Below the pieces are notes generated by a model. It ran no database searches. It saw nothing but the letters and a program-made list of their open reading frames with translations, and was not told the origin of the DNA. A stretch of DNA of 64,000 bases, taken from contig JBLKRX010000003.1 in the NCBI GenBank assembly GCA_047608075.1, positions 164,749 through 228,748 on the forward strand, written 5' to 3'. A program made the translations under genes and the position numbers. Shown piece after piece: positions 18,242 through 26,961 of this stretch (the stretch's first letter is position 1; every line of letters begins with the position of its first letter). This DNA is from Ferdinandcohnia humi_A. Lineage in GTDB: Bacteria > Bacillota > Bacilli > Bacillales > Bacillaceae_L.

Positions 18242-18284
18242 AAAGGCTTCTTAGAAGGGTTTTCCCTTTTTTAGAAGCCTTTTC
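18242..18284 (+). terminator. alaRT terminator
   Basis: AAAGGCTTCT (18242-18251) pairs with AGAAGCCTTT (18273-18282), followed by TTCT. Confidence 0.7.
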
Positions 18285-18311
18285 TAATCAAATCTCTTTA
18301 TCATAAAAAAA

Positions 18312-18341
18312 GTGGACAAAACCAATTTTGGTTTTGTCCAT
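18312..18341 (-). terminator. Orphan minus-strand terminator
   Basis: GTGGACAAAACCA and its complement form a 12-bp stem around a 4-base loop. On the minus strand it is followed by TTTTTTTATGA, a strong intrinsic terminator, but no recognised minus-strand gene precedes it. A 41-codon frame at about 18309-18434 on the minus strand crosses it. The rest of 18342-18467 shows no other feature. Confidence 0.55.
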
Positions 18342-18467
18342 ACAAAAGGGGGAATACTAGAAAGCCTTTGAAACTAGTGTAACCAAAGCCGGAGCATTTC
18401 AAACATACCCAAGCTAAATTCTCCATTAACCCACTACTTTTCTACTTAAGATTATTTTTTCAGACTA

Positions 18468-18496
18468 TGAAACAATTCTTTTACTCGGCTCGTTAT
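18468..18496 (+). promoter_or_regulatory. ECF-type autoregulatory promoter
   Basis: TGAAAC (18468-18473), a 17-bp spacer, then CGTTAT (18491-18496) matches the consensus of B. subtilis ECF sigma factors (TGAAAC with a CGT-type -10). It lies 25 bp before the sigma gene, as expected for an autoregulated ECF operon. Confidence 0.7.
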
Positions 18497-18520
18497 ATAT
18501 GCGATTAGGGAGGGAGAACT

Positions 18521-19078
18521 ATGAGCGAAGAAGAACTTATAATCCTTGCAAGAAAGGGTAATACGTCAGCTTTTCAGCAGTTAGTTGAAATCTATTACCC
18601 GGTTGTGGAAAGATTCGCGTATCAATTAGGGAATCGACATGACGAGATCGAAGATATCACACAAGAGGTTTTTATTCGAGTGTATCGGTTTATAAATCAG
18701 TTTTCAAAAGCAAAATTTACGACATGGTTATATAAAATCACATTAAATGTCACAAGAGATAGTGCTAGAAAAAGAAGTCAAAATCTAAAACGAGTGATTC
18801 GATTCAAGCATGAAGTACAAGAGGCTTTTCCTGAGGTTGAATCACATATTATCCAGAATGAAGAAGACAGAAACCTTCATAAGTGCTTGCAAAGGTTAGA
18901 TGAAAAATACAGGATACCGATCGTGCTGTACTACTTCCATGACAAAAAGTACGAGGAAATCGCTGAGATTACCTCATTAACGCTTTCCACAGTCAAGACG
19001 AGAATTTTAAGGGGAAAAGCTATACTAAAGAAATCCCTAGAGGAAATAGAAGAAAAGGAAGGAAAAAACCATGGATGA
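18521..19078 (+). CDS. ECF sigma factor
   Basis: This group 4 sigma factor has 185 residues. Region 2 (about 10-80) contains DEIEDITQEVFIRVYRF and FTTWLYKITLNV, which bind core polymerase and the -10 element. Region 4 (about 120-175) contains a helix-turn-helix, YEEIAEITSLTLSTVKTRILRGK, that reads the -35. The gene starts after AGGGAGGGAG, is preceded by an ECF-type promoter and overlaps the next gene by 8 bp. That next gene encodes a membrane protein of anti-sigma layout. I cannot assign it to a named B. subtilis sigma factor. Confidence 0.9.
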   Translation: MSEEELIILARKGNTSAFQQLVEIYYPVVERFAYQLGNRHDEIEDITQEVFIRVYRFINQFSKAKFTTWLYKITLNVTRDSARKRSQNLKRVIRFKHEVQEAFPEVESHIIQNEEDRNLHKCLQRLDEKYRIPIVLYYFHDKKYEEIAEITSLTLSTVKTRILRGKAILKKSLEEIEEKEGKNHG

Positions 19079-20750
19079 TAAAATATTTGAACAGCGTCTC
19101 CTAAAAGTAAAAGATTCCTATGAGCAGATGCCTTCCGTAACTAATTCTGAAGCTATCATGAAAAAGATAAAAGAATCCGAACAACCTATCACAAAGACGA
19201 GAAGCTTTTATCTACCATATGTGGCAAGCTTCATTGGAGTGTTGGTAGTAGCGGGTATTTTGGCAACCCAATTAATTTTCCAATCTACTCAAAATACTGA
19301 AGGACAGAAAGAAACACCAACTGTGGAACAACAAGTTTCAGCTGAGTTCATCGAACAAAAATCAAAGGAACTTGAAGAGTTTTATCAGGCAAAGCTTGGG
19401 GAATTAAAAAAAGAATTAGATTTTGAAGGTGTTGAAAATTATAGATTTGTTTCAGAAGCGAAAGTCATGGTTCAAAATTTTAAGGAATCATCGCCTGAAA
19501 TATATGCATCGGAAAAAAATTTAGTGATTCGGTTTGAGGAAACCAGGAATTTTATTGAAAGAAAACTAATGACACCAAAGCAAGAAATGAATGCCATAAC
19601 GAATAATGCTAAAGCAAAAGCAGGTAAAGATGTTTCCACAACAAATGAAGAAGTTATAGCAATCATTGAAAAACAAGAGGAATTGCTTCCGTTATTTCAA
19701 GATAGATGGAATGCTTTTTACAATCAATATGGTAACCAACTAAAAGATCAGCAAGGGGACTTACTAGCTAAATTTATGGGATATAAGGAATTCCAAGGAA
19801 CGGATGTAAGTAAATTTGCTGAAGACGTAATTAAAAATGGGTATTATGTTGTTGGAATTGGTGAGTTTCCAGAAGTGGCAATTAACTATACCAATTCGAG
19901 CGGGTATGATGGACTAAGCAGTATCCCAGGTATAAGTAAAGCCATGCAGAATTACTTGGATATTAAATCGACAGAAGAATTAGTAACTGATGGAGCGTGG
20001 GCGGGTTCTTGGGACGAATTAGGAGATTATATTGTGCAGATTGAAATGTTTATCGAGGAATACCAGGATTTCGTACGAAGAGAAGATCTGTACCAATTGT
20101 ATGTCCGTTATTTTAACTATTACATGAACAATTATTTACCTAACTCACGTATCTATGTGGACGAAAACTTGAAGCAAGATGTCAAAAAGAGCTATGAAAG
20201 GCTCTTTACGACATACCCGGAGACCAAAACTGCAGCAGCAATTGAACATTACTATAATTTGTTAAAGAATAACCAATTTAAACAAGTAGATGTCCCTGCA
20301 AGTATACCTAACCTTGTTGAGGAAACGAGTGGGGAAAGTGGAGAACCTAAAGTGACCAAAATTGAAGGTGTATCCTTAGAACTAACAAATGAATTGCTTT
20401 CCATCTACGAAGAATACAAGCAGAAGCAATATGATACACTCTTATTTGGTTTACGTCCATTTGATGTTATGCGTATTTACATGCATGCGAGTGATCGAGG
20501 AGACACCGACACAACCTATGCACTTTACTATGAGGCAGAAGATGCACCTCTTCCACTCAAAGACAAATATATAAAGGACCGAAGGAAAAATACAAATTTT
20601 AGCCAGCTCAATAAAACGTTAACTTACGTAGAAGAGAATAAATTTGAGGATAGTGCTGTTATTTATCTTTATACAGAGGAGGAGCCCAGACATTTCACTT
20701 TAGCGAAACAAAATGGTGTATGGAAAGTATCTTACATGCCAATGCAGTAA
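19071..20750 (+). CDS. Putative membrane anti-sigma factor with large external domain
   Basis: The 559-residue protein has a short cytoplasmic N-terminus (1-47), one membrane helix (about 48-70) and a 480-residue external part. The external part starts with a coiled-coil-like region (about 95-130, EFIEQKSKELEEFYQ) and ends with a domain containing DVMRIYMHASDRGD and a VWKVSYMPM strand. No HCC zinc motif is present in the cytoplasmic part. The 8-bp overlap with the ECF sigma gene and the topology make it the likely cognate anti-sigma factor, and the long ectodomain its sensor. This role is inferred from context, not from a recognised domain. Confidence 0.7.
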   Translation: MDDKIFEQRLLKVKDSYEQMPSVTNSEAIMKKIKESEQPITKTRSFYLPYVASFIGVLVVAGILATQLIFQSTQNTEGQKETPTVEQQVSAEFIEQKSKELEEFYQAKLGELKKELDFEGVENYRFVSEAKVMVQNFKESSPEIYASEKNLVIRFEETRNFIERKLMTPKQEMNAITNNAKAKAGKDVSTTNEEVIAIIEKQEELLPLFQDRWNAFYNQYGNQLKDQQGDLLAKFMGYKEFQGTDVSKFAEDVIKNGYYVVGIGEFPEVAINYTNSSGYDGLSSIPGISKAMQNYLDIKSTEELVTDGAWAGSWDELGDYIVQIEMFIEEYQDFVRREDLYQLYVRYFNYYMNNYLPNSRIYVDENLKQDVKKSYERLFTTYPETKTAAAIEHYYNLLKNNQFKQVDVPASIPNLVEETSGESGEPKVTKIEGVSLELTNELLSIYEEYKQKQYDTLLFGLRPFDVMRIYMHASDRGDTDTTYALYYEAEDAPLPLKDKYIKDRRKNTNFSQLNKTLTYVEENKFEDSAVIYLYTEEEPRHFTLAKQNGVWKVSYMPMQ

Positions 20751-20906
20751 GGAATTATCTTAATTTCTGCTTCATAATTTCATCTGATAATGGTAAATCT
20801 AATAAATGTTTAAAGGGCTCATTTTTGAATATATATATCATATGTGTTATAATTTTTTATTGCGTATATGAAAAGGTATATAAATAAAAGGTTTAGGAGT
20901 GTTACC

Positions 20907-21311
20907 ATGTCAGAAAAGTATGAAGTAGGAAGTGTCGTTAAGGGAAAGATTACAGGGATTCAGCCGTACGGAGCATTTGTTGCGTTAGATGAAAATACCC
21001 AAGGTTTAGTCCATATTTCAGAAGTTACTCACGGGTTCGTAAAGGACATAAACGAGCATGTTAAAGTTGGTGACGAGGTTGAAGTGAAAATTTTATCTGT
21101 TGATGAAGGAGCAGGTAAAATTGGATTATCGATTCGTGCAACTCAAGAAGCACCAGAAAAGCCAGCTCCTCAAAGAGCTGCTAAACCAAAGAAGCGTCCA
21201 GTTCAGGTTCAACATGAAACTGCTGAAACTCCACAAGGCTTCAACACACTAAAAGATAAATTAGAAGAATGGATTGAACAATCCAACCGTGACGATTTAA
21301 TTAAAAAGTAA
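20907..21311 (+). CDS. yugI: S1-domain RNA-binding protein YugI (general stress protein 13)
   Basis: An S1 OB-fold occupies residues 5-75, with the typical VGSVVKGKITGIQPYGAFVAL and GLVHISEV strands. It is followed by a basic, proline-rich linker and a helical tail (TLKDKLEEWIEQSNRD). The 134-residue size and synteny match YugI/GSP13. The protein is expected to bind RNA or ribosomes; the exact role is unsettled. ATG 20907 follows TAGGAGTG; the upstream in-frame ATG at 20868 has no such site. Confidence 0.92.
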   Translation: MSEKYEVGSVVKGKITGIQPYGAFVALDENTQGLVHISEVTHGFVKDINEHVKVGDEVEVKILSVDEGAGKIGLSIRATQEAPEKPAPQRAAKPKKRPVQVQHETAETPQGFNTLKDKLEEWIEQSNRDDLIKK

Positions 21312-21320
21312 TATAGAAAG

Positions 21321-21351
21321 CGGCAGAGCTACTAATAACTCTGCCGTTTTT
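21321..21351 (+). terminator. yugI terminator
   Basis: CGGCAGAG (21321-21328) pairs with CTCTGCCG (21339-21346), followed by TTTTTC. Confidence 0.85.
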
Positions 21352-21478
21352 CTTTTAAAAGGATAAGGAAGTAAAAATTTTGAACATAGGTTTCAATGTC
21401 AGTGCAAGCAGCTTTGCCAGTTTTCACCCTGAATTAGCTTCTGCGTTTTTCTTTAAAAAGCTCGCTTTTCTTATGACA

Positions 21479-21709
21479 TTATGTTCTTGAAGGATTGGCT
21501 TCCGTTGAACGTTCAGTTGCATTTGCATTTTTGAACAATAATCCTATGTTAATTAAACCTGCAAGACCTACTAAGCTATAGATAAGTCGTTGAAATGCAG
21601 GGCTATCAAAAAGAGCTGCCACTAAATCGAATTGAAAAAGACCAATCAACCCCCAATTTAATGCTCCAATAATAGTTAAAACAAGTGCAATGCGTTGAAT
21701 TGTACTCAT
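21479..21709 (-). CDS. yuzA: YuzA-like membrane protein (DUF378)
   Basis: The 76-residue protein has two membrane helices with the DUF378 signature GALNWGLIGLFQFDLVAALF and a hydrophilic C-terminal tail. It lies between yugI and yugJ as in B. subtilis, where YuzA has the same length class. ATG 21709 is preceded by AGGAGGA; the frame extends five codons further without a site. The function is unknown. Upstream of its start, the 21710-22153 gap contains the 52-bp tandem repeats. Confidence 0.88.
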   Translation of the reverse strand: MSTIQRIALVLTIIGALNWGLIGLFQFDLVAALFDSPAFQRLIYSLVGLAGLINIGLLFKNANATERSTEANPSRT

Positions 21710-21867
21710 CAATATCCTCCTCATTGGATAAAAATTCTTACAGTACTAGCATTAGTAATAAAATATTATTTATGCATTACCACGAAAACAGGGTGTTTTG
21801 TCTGGATCCTCTCGTAAACTTTGTTGCTCTCTGTTCAAGTTTAGTGGTGACTCCAGAGAAGGTTTGG

Positions 21868-22002
21868 TGAATTCTAGACAACTATTTTAGTTCAGGGGTG
21901 GATATTGACAGCTTTGATGAATTTATGGACAACTGTGTCAAAATCAGATGTGAATTCTGACAGCTATGATGAATTTAAGAGTAAGCGTGTCAGAATCAGG
22001 GG
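21868..22002 (+). repeat. 52-bp tandem repeat, 2.6 units, each with a dyad
   Basis: Units 21899-21950 and 21951-22002 are both exactly 52 bp and share GACAGCTWTGATGAATTTA and GTGTCARAATCAG. A shortened unit (31 bp) precedes them at 21868-21898. Each full unit carries an inverted repeat, TTCTGACA with TGTCAGAA in the second and TTGACA with TGTCAA in the first. It lies upstream of yugJ; no gene is present in the surrounding 440 bp. Confidence 0.75.
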
Positions 22003-22153
22003 TCTATTCTCCAAGTTACGTTACATTAAAAGGAAATGAAAAATAATCTATCGTTTGCATGTGTATAAGCGGAAAGGAAATCCTAAAGAAAGTTAATTCC
22101 TTTACAAATTTTTTTAAAACTTCCATAATCAAATTCAGGGAGGCGATTTTTAC

Positions 22154-23317
22154 ATGGAAAACTTTACATACTATAACCCAACTAAGCTTATTTTTGGAAA
22201 AGACCAGGTGGAACAGCTTAAAAATGAAATACCTCAATTCGGTAAAAAGGTATTGCTAGTATATGGTGGAGGAAGCATTAAGAGAAATGGCCTATATGAT
22301 AGGGTAAAAGACATCCTAAATGAAATCGGTGCAGAGGTCCAAGAATTAGCTGGCGTAGAACCAAATCCTCGCTTAACAACAGTTAAAAAAGGTATCGAAA
22401 TTTGCCATAACGAAGGAATCGAATTTTTACTAGCAGTTGGTGGTGGAAGTGTAATTGACTGTACAAAGGCAATTGCTGCTGGTGCAAAATACAATGGCGA
22501 TGTTTGGGATTTCATGACACGTAAAGCGATTGCTAAAGAAGCACTACCATTTGGTACAGTGCTTACGTTAGCAGCTACGGGTTCAGAAATGAATGCTGGA
22601 TCTGTTATTACAAACTGGGAAACGAATGAAAAATATGGCTGGGGCAGCCCGGTAACATTCCCTAAGTTTTCAATCCTTGACCCAGTAAATACATTTACTG
22701 TACCAAGAGATCAAACAATTTATGGAATGGTGGATATGATGTCACATGTGTTTGAACATTATTTCCACCATGAAACGAACACATTAACTCAAGATCGTTG
22801 GTGTGAATCTATCTTAAAAACAGTCATTGAGACCGCTCCAAAGCTACTTGAAGACTTAGAAAACTACGAACATCGTGCGACCATATTACTAAATGGAACA
22901 TTGGCTCTAAACGGTATGCTAAATATGGGGTATAGAGGAGACTGGGCAACTCATAATATTGAACATGCGGTTTCAGCCGTTTATGATATTCCTCATGGTG
23001 GTGGACTCGCCGTTATCTTCCCAAATTGGATGAAATATACGTTGGATGAAAATGTTGCTCGGTTCAAGCAGCTTGCTATTCGAGTATTTGATGTATCGAC
23101 TGAAGGAAAAACTGACCGTGAAGTAGCTCTTGAAGGAATTGAGAAGCTCCGAGAATTTTGGAATAGTATTGGAGCACCATCTAGCCTCTCTGATTACGGA
23201 ATAGGTGAAGAGAAGTTAGAACTAATGGCTGAGAAAACGGTAGTGTTTGGAGATTTTGGGAGATTCAAAACACTTACAAAACAAGATGTGTACGAAATTT
23301 TACGTGCTTCCTTGTAA
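22154..23317 (+). CDS. yugJ: Iron-containing alcohol dehydrogenase YugJ (NADPH-dependent butanol dehydrogenase-like)
   Basis: This group III (iron-type) alcohol dehydrogenase has 387 residues, identical in length to YugJ. The nucleotide-binding motif GGGSVIDCTKAIA lies at about 97-109. Metal ligands are expected in the MVDMMSHVFEHYF (His198 region) and THNIEHAVSAVYDIPHGGGLA segments, both intact. GGGAGG precedes the ATG. It reduces aldehydes such as butanal, judging from the family; the physiological substrate is unknown. B. subtilis has a tandem paralogue, yugK, at this place; here only one copy is present. Confidence 0.92.
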   Translation: MENFTYYNPTKLIFGKDQVEQLKNEIPQFGKKVLLVYGGGSIKRNGLYDRVKDILNEIGAEVQELAGVEPNPRLTTVKKGIEICHNEGIEFLLAVGGGSVIDCTKAIAAGAKYNGDVWDFMTRKAIAKEALPFGTVLTLAATGSEMNAGSVITNWETNEKYGWGSPVTFPKFSILDPVNTFTVPRDQTIYGMVDMMSHVFEHYFHHETNTLTQDRWCESILKTVIETAPKLLEDLENYEHRATILLNGTLALNGMLNMGYRGDWATHNIEHAVSAVYDIPHGGGLAVIFPNWMKYTLDENVARFKQLAIRVFDVSTEGKTDREVALEGIEKLREFWNSIGAPSSLSDYGIGEEKLELMAEKTVVFGDFGRFKTLTKQDVYEILRASL

Positions 23318-23331
23318 TTTGATGATTAAAA

Positions 23332-23359
23332 AAGCTCATACTAGTAGTATGGGCTTTTT
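23332..23359 (+). terminator. yugJ terminator
   Basis: AAGCTCATAC (23332-23341) pairs with GTATGGGCTT (23347-23356, one G-U pair), followed by TTTTGG. Confidence 0.75.
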
Positions 23360-23512
23360 GGTTGTAATACCTTTGAAATAAGAATTTACATAATCGTGTT
23401 CAAAAAAATTTCAAAGTGGTTCCGCTTTCATTACATAACGTCTCTTGATTTCATGGGTAACATTCGTTAAAGTGAAAGAGGCTTGGAAAAAACATGGTTG
23501 GAGGAATAAAAA

Positions 23513-24859
23513 ATGACACATGTGCGTTTCGACTATTCAAAGGCTTTATCCTTTATAGGTGAACATGAACTTACATACTTACGTGATGCTGTAAAAGTTG
23601 CTCATCACTCTATACATGAAAAAACCGGAGCAGGAAACGATTATTTAGGTTGGGTAGATCTTCCTTCAGAATACGACAAAGAGGAGTTTGCTCGTATTCA
23701 AAAAAGTGCTGAAAAAATTAAATCTGATTCCGATATTTTACTAGTGATTGGTATAGGTGGTTCTTATTTAGGAGCAAGAGCTGCGATAGAATGGCTTAAC
23801 CACTCCTTCTACAATTCATTAACAAAAGAACAACGTAAAACACCTCAAATTGTATTTGTAGGTAACAATATTAGCTCTACATATATGAAAGACTTAATGG
23901 ATTTATTAGAAGGTAAAGATTACTCAATTAATGTAATTTCAAAGTCTGGAACAACAACTGAACCAGCAATTGCTTTCCGTATTTTCCGTAAACTTTTAGA
24001 AGAAAAATATGGTAAAGAGGAAGCCCGTAAGCGTATTTATGCAACAACTGATAAAGCACGCGGTGCCTTAAAGACCCTTGCTACTGAGGAAGGGTATGAA
24101 TCCTTTGTCATTCCTGATGATGTTGGTGGTCGTTATTCCGTATTAACTGCAGTTGGATTATTACCAATTGCTGTAAGTGGAGCGAATATTGAGGACATGA
24201 TGAAAGGTGCTCAAGCTGCAAGCGAAGATTTTGCTAAGTCTGAGCTTGAAGAGAACCCTGCTTATCAATATGCTGCTGTTCGTAATGCGCTTTATAATAA
24301 AGGAAAAACGATTGAAATGCTTATTAACTATGAGCCTGGCTTGCAGTACTTTTCAGAATGGTGGAAGCAATTATTCGGAGAAAGTGAAGGGAAGGATCAA
24401 AAGGGAATTTTCCCATCCTCTGCAAACTTCTCAACTGACTTACATTCACTTGGTCAATATGTCCAAGAAGGTAGACGTGATCTGTTTGAAACGGTATTAC
24501 ATGTCGAAAAATCACGTCACGAGTTATTTATTGAGGAAGAAGCTAGTGATCTTGATGGACTAAACTACTTAGCTGGTAAATCTGTGGATTTTGTAAACAA
24601 AAAGGCTTTTGAAGGAACCATGCTTGCTCATACAGATGGTGGAGTTCCAAATTTAATCGTTCACGTACCAGAATTAAATGAATATACTTTTGGATATCTA
24701 GTGTATTTCTTTGAAAAAGCATGTGCAATGAGCGGATATTTACTAGGCGTAAATCCATTTGATCAACCAGGTGTTGAAGCGTACAAAGTCAATATGTTTG
24801 CGTTACTTGGAAAACCTGGTTACGAAGAAAAGAAAGCTGAGCTTGAAAAGCGTCTTTAA
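23513..24859 (+). CDS. pgi: Glucose-6-phosphate isomerase
   Basis: This enzyme interconverts glucose 6-phosphate and fructose 6-phosphate in glycolysis and gluconeogenesis. The 448-residue protein has the bacterial short-form layout, with GIGGSYLGARAA (about 80-91), the phosphate-binding VISKSGTTTEPA (about 142-153), a catalytic Glu in FSTDLHSLGQYVQEG and the C-terminal Lys region QPGVEAYKVNMFALLGKPG. It has a GGAGG ribosome site, its own promoter region and its own terminator. Synteny (yugJ-pgi-yugN) agrees with B. subtilis. Confidence 0.97.
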   Translation: MTHVRFDYSKALSFIGEHELTYLRDAVKVAHHSIHEKTGAGNDYLGWVDLPSEYDKEEFARIQKSAEKIKSDSDILLVIGIGGSYLGARAAIEWLNHSFYNSLTKEQRKTPQIVFVGNNISSTYMKDLMDLLEGKDYSINVISKSGTTTEPAIAFRIFRKLLEEKYGKEEARKRIYATTDKARGALKTLATEEGYESFVIPDDVGGRYSVLTAVGLLPIAVSGANIEDMMKGAQAASEDFAKSELEENPAYQYAAVRNALYNKGKTIEMLINYEPGLQYFSEWWKQLFGESEGKDQKGIFPSSANFSTDLHSLGQYVQEGRRDLFETVLHVEKSRHELFIEEEASDLDGLNYLAGKSVDFVNKKAFEGTMLAHTDGGVPNLIVHVPELNEYTFGYLVYFFEKACAMSGYLLGVNPFDQPGVEAYKVNMFALLGKPGYEEKKAELEKRL

Positions 24860-24870
24860 TATAAGTGATT

Positions 24871-24904
24871 AGAGATTCTCTATAACAGAGAGTCTCTTTT
24901 TTAC
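24871..24904 (+). terminator. pgi terminator
   Basis: AGAGATTCTC (24871-24880) pairs with GAGAGTCTCT (24888-24897), followed by TTTTTTAC. Confidence 0.75.
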
Positions 24905-25011
24905 TACTAAAGTCATCTAAAATTGGACAACCTAAACTTACATTGTGGGAAACTTTATTTTTGTGGTAATCAAGTGTAATTGTTTAGAATGATAAAGGGG
25001 TTGTTCCAATT

Positions 25012-25416
25012 ATGATACCAATTCCTTCAAAACTCGAGGGACAAACATTTCAACTATATAAACTTGAGCAGGCACTGAAGCCTCTTGGTTATGCGATAGG
25101 TGGAAACTGGGATTATGATCATGGTTATTTTGATTATAAAATCGCTGCTGAAAACGGGTATCAATACTTACGAATACCATTTGGTGCAGTCGACGGTCAA
25201 TTAGATGAGGATGGTGCCGTTGTTGAAATTGCACGACCATTCTTATTATCTCACCAGATTCAGGCAGGAACAGATGATGATGCTGTAATCGGGAACTTTT
25301 CCGCAGCTATTAATCAATTTCAGGAACCAGAAAAACCTGATGCAAAATTTCCAAGCAAATACGTTGATATTGGAAAGTCACTAGTTGAAGAGTTAGAGGC
25401 AGCACTTTTAGATTAA
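25012..25416 (+). CDS. yugN: YugN-family protein
   Basis: The 134-residue soluble protein begins MIPIPSKLEGQTFQLYKLEQ and contains GGNWDYDHGYFDYKI and YLRIPFGAVDGQLDE, matching the YugN-like family. It sits between pgi and yugO as in B. subtilis. The function is unknown. AAAGGGG lies 11 bases before the ATG, slightly long spacing. Confidence 0.9.
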   Translation: MIPIPSKLEGQTFQLYKLEQALKPLGYAIGGNWDYDHGYFDYKIAAENGYQYLRIPFGAVDGQLDEDGAVVEIARPFLLSHQIQAGTDDDAVIGNFSAAINQFQEPEKPDAKFPSKYVDIGKSLVEELEAALLD

Positions 25417-25434
25417 AATGAAAAAGAGTTGGTA

Positions 25435-25465
25435 AGGTGTCTCAGCTTATTGAGGCACCTATAAA
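25435..25465. terminator. Possible terminator after yugN
   Basis: AGGTGTCTCA (25435-25444) pairs with TGAGGCACCT (25451-25460, one G-U pair), but the following T-run is weak (ATAAATTTG). Confidence 0.4.
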
Positions 25466-25543
25466 TTTGTATGGGATAATTTAGGAAAAAAGAAGATAGC
25501 GCTCACTTATACAGAATTTGCGCTACCAAATTTTAATAACAAT

Positions 25544-26542
25544 TTACTTCTTGATAATTAATAGCTCATCATGCTTACGAATTTCAAGTGATAGGGGAGG
25601 GTTAATGATAATCTCACCTACTCTTTTGATTCCAATCAGTATATTCCCCTTCGCAAGTATAGTTTCACTTGTTTTTTGAAAGGACATTCCAATCAGATCC
25701 AGGTTGGCTTCTATAAATTGCAGCTTACATCCCTTTAAATCAACAAGCATTGCAAGCAGTGCATCAGAAACGCCGTGAGAAAGGAGGCTATTTACCATCA
25801 CAAGACTTGAAACACGGTTTGTTTGAATGATTTCATCTGCGCCACCACGCTTTGCATTATTAACCTGATGGGTAGTGAGAATTTCAACAATACTATAAAT
25901 AGTGGGGTTTAGTCCTTTGATAGCTAATAGAGTTAGTATGGTAATCATATCTGCTTGGACTTCATCTTTACTTTGATCAGCAGTAATAAGTACCATTTCT
26001 GCATGTTTTACATTTGCCTGTTGAAGGGTTGCATCATGGGTAGGGTTACCTTTTATAAAATGAAAGTGATTTTCTGGATTTGGATTTTTTTCAAGAGTTT
26101 CGTCGATTAAAATAATATCAATGATAGACCCTGAGGTATGTAGGAGTGAAATGGTCTCTCTCACTCGTTCATTCCAGCCCACTATAATAATATGTTTCTT
26201 TCCAGTAAAGGTGGAAGTCCCTTCAATATATGCATTTTGCGTAACAAAACTAGTAGTTGAAATAGCAGCAAAAAACCTAGTTAGCAAACCAACACCGAGA
26301 AATATCAGTAAAATACCTACTATCCTGCCAACGAATGAAGCGGGTGCATAATCTCCATAACCTACAGTTGCAGCTGTAACAATTGCCCACCAAATTCCCT
26401 CAAATATGGTTGGAAAGGTCTCTGGCTCAATAAGGTGAATCATTATCCCAAAAATAATCACAATCCCAAGTACAATAGCAAGGATTTTAGCTAATATAAA
26501 TCGTTTAAAGGAAGATATTACACTGGAAATCATTAAATTCAT
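25544..26542 (-). CDS. yugO: Potassium channel protein YugO
   Basis: This ion-channel protein has 332 residues. It has two membrane helices flanking a pore loop with selectivity filter TVGYGD (about 59-64), followed by a cytoplasmic RCK domain: a TrkA-N Rossmann fold starting IIIVGWNERV (about 114) and a TrkA-C domain (about 250-332). In B. subtilis YugO is the K+ channel implicated in electrical signalling in biofilms. The start follows GGAGGGAG. The next minus-strand gene upstream (26589) is only 47 bp away, so the two may be co-transcribed. Confidence 0.92.
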   Translation of the reverse strand: MNLMISSVISSFKRFILAKILAIVLGIVIIFGIMIHLIEPETFPTIFEGIWWAIVTAATVGYGDYAPASFVGRIVGILLIFLGVGLLTRFFAAISTTSFVTQNAYIEGTSTFTGKKHIIIVGWNERVRETISLLHTSGSIIDIILIDETLEKNPNPENHFHFIKGNPTHDATLQQANVKHAEMVLITADQSKDEVQADMITILTLLAIKGLNPTIYSIVEILTTHQVNNAKRGGADEIIQTNRVSSLVMVNSLLSHGVSDALLAMLVDLKGCKLQFIEANLDLIGMSFQKTSETILAKGNILIGIKRVGEIIINPPLSLEIRKHDELLIIKK

Positions 26543-26588
26543 TGCTCCCTCCTAAAAAGATGAATGTAACCAGGTTAGTTATTATCAC

Positions 26589-26831
26589 TTACTCATCTTT
26601 TGGTAGAAAGGCAAATATTTCTTTAATAATGGTATTAATTCGTTTCGTAATTTCCTCTTCACCAAATGTTTGCTTTGCTTTTTCGATTGCTTCGATCACT
26701 TCTAGCTCGAACTCAATGAGTGGTTTGTCTTTTTCTGCATCATTATATAACTGAATCACAACATCTAGACCTTCATTCAATTTGTCTATCGCATCGCTTA
26801 ACGATTTCTTTTCTGATTCATTTACTTTCAT
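26589..26831 (-). CDS. Small helical protein of unknown function
   Basis: The 80-residue product is highly charged, without membrane segments, and should be almost entirely helical (SLSDAIDKLNEGLDVVIQLYN, then EFELEVIEAIEKAKQ). GAGGTGAAAG at good spacing before the ATG supports translation. It ends 47 bp upstream of yugO in the same direction, which suggests a shared transcript. I do not recognise the family. Confidence 0.7.
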   Translation of the reverse strand: MKVNESEKKSLSDAIDKLNEGLDVVIQLYNDAEKDKPLIEFELEVIEAIEKAKQTFGEEEITKRINTIIKEIFAFLPKDE

Positions 26832-26961
26832 ATTCTTTCACCTCTTCATTCACTTACAATTCTAGTGTGCACAAAAAACCTCCCCTTTTTGCATAAAATT
26901 CTTGTAAGACAGGAAACTAACAATGTGCAAGTGAGAAAAATAAAATATGGAGTGATTAAAT

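Noticed and set aside
24207..24563. 118-codon plus-strand frame inside pgi
   Set aside because: It is in another frame of a fully conserved pgi gene and has no ribosome site; it is a shadow.
25544..26542. yugO read as a TrkA-type transport regulator only
   Set aside because: The N-terminal pore with TVGYGD is present, so it is a channel with an RCK domain, not a soluble TrkA subunit.
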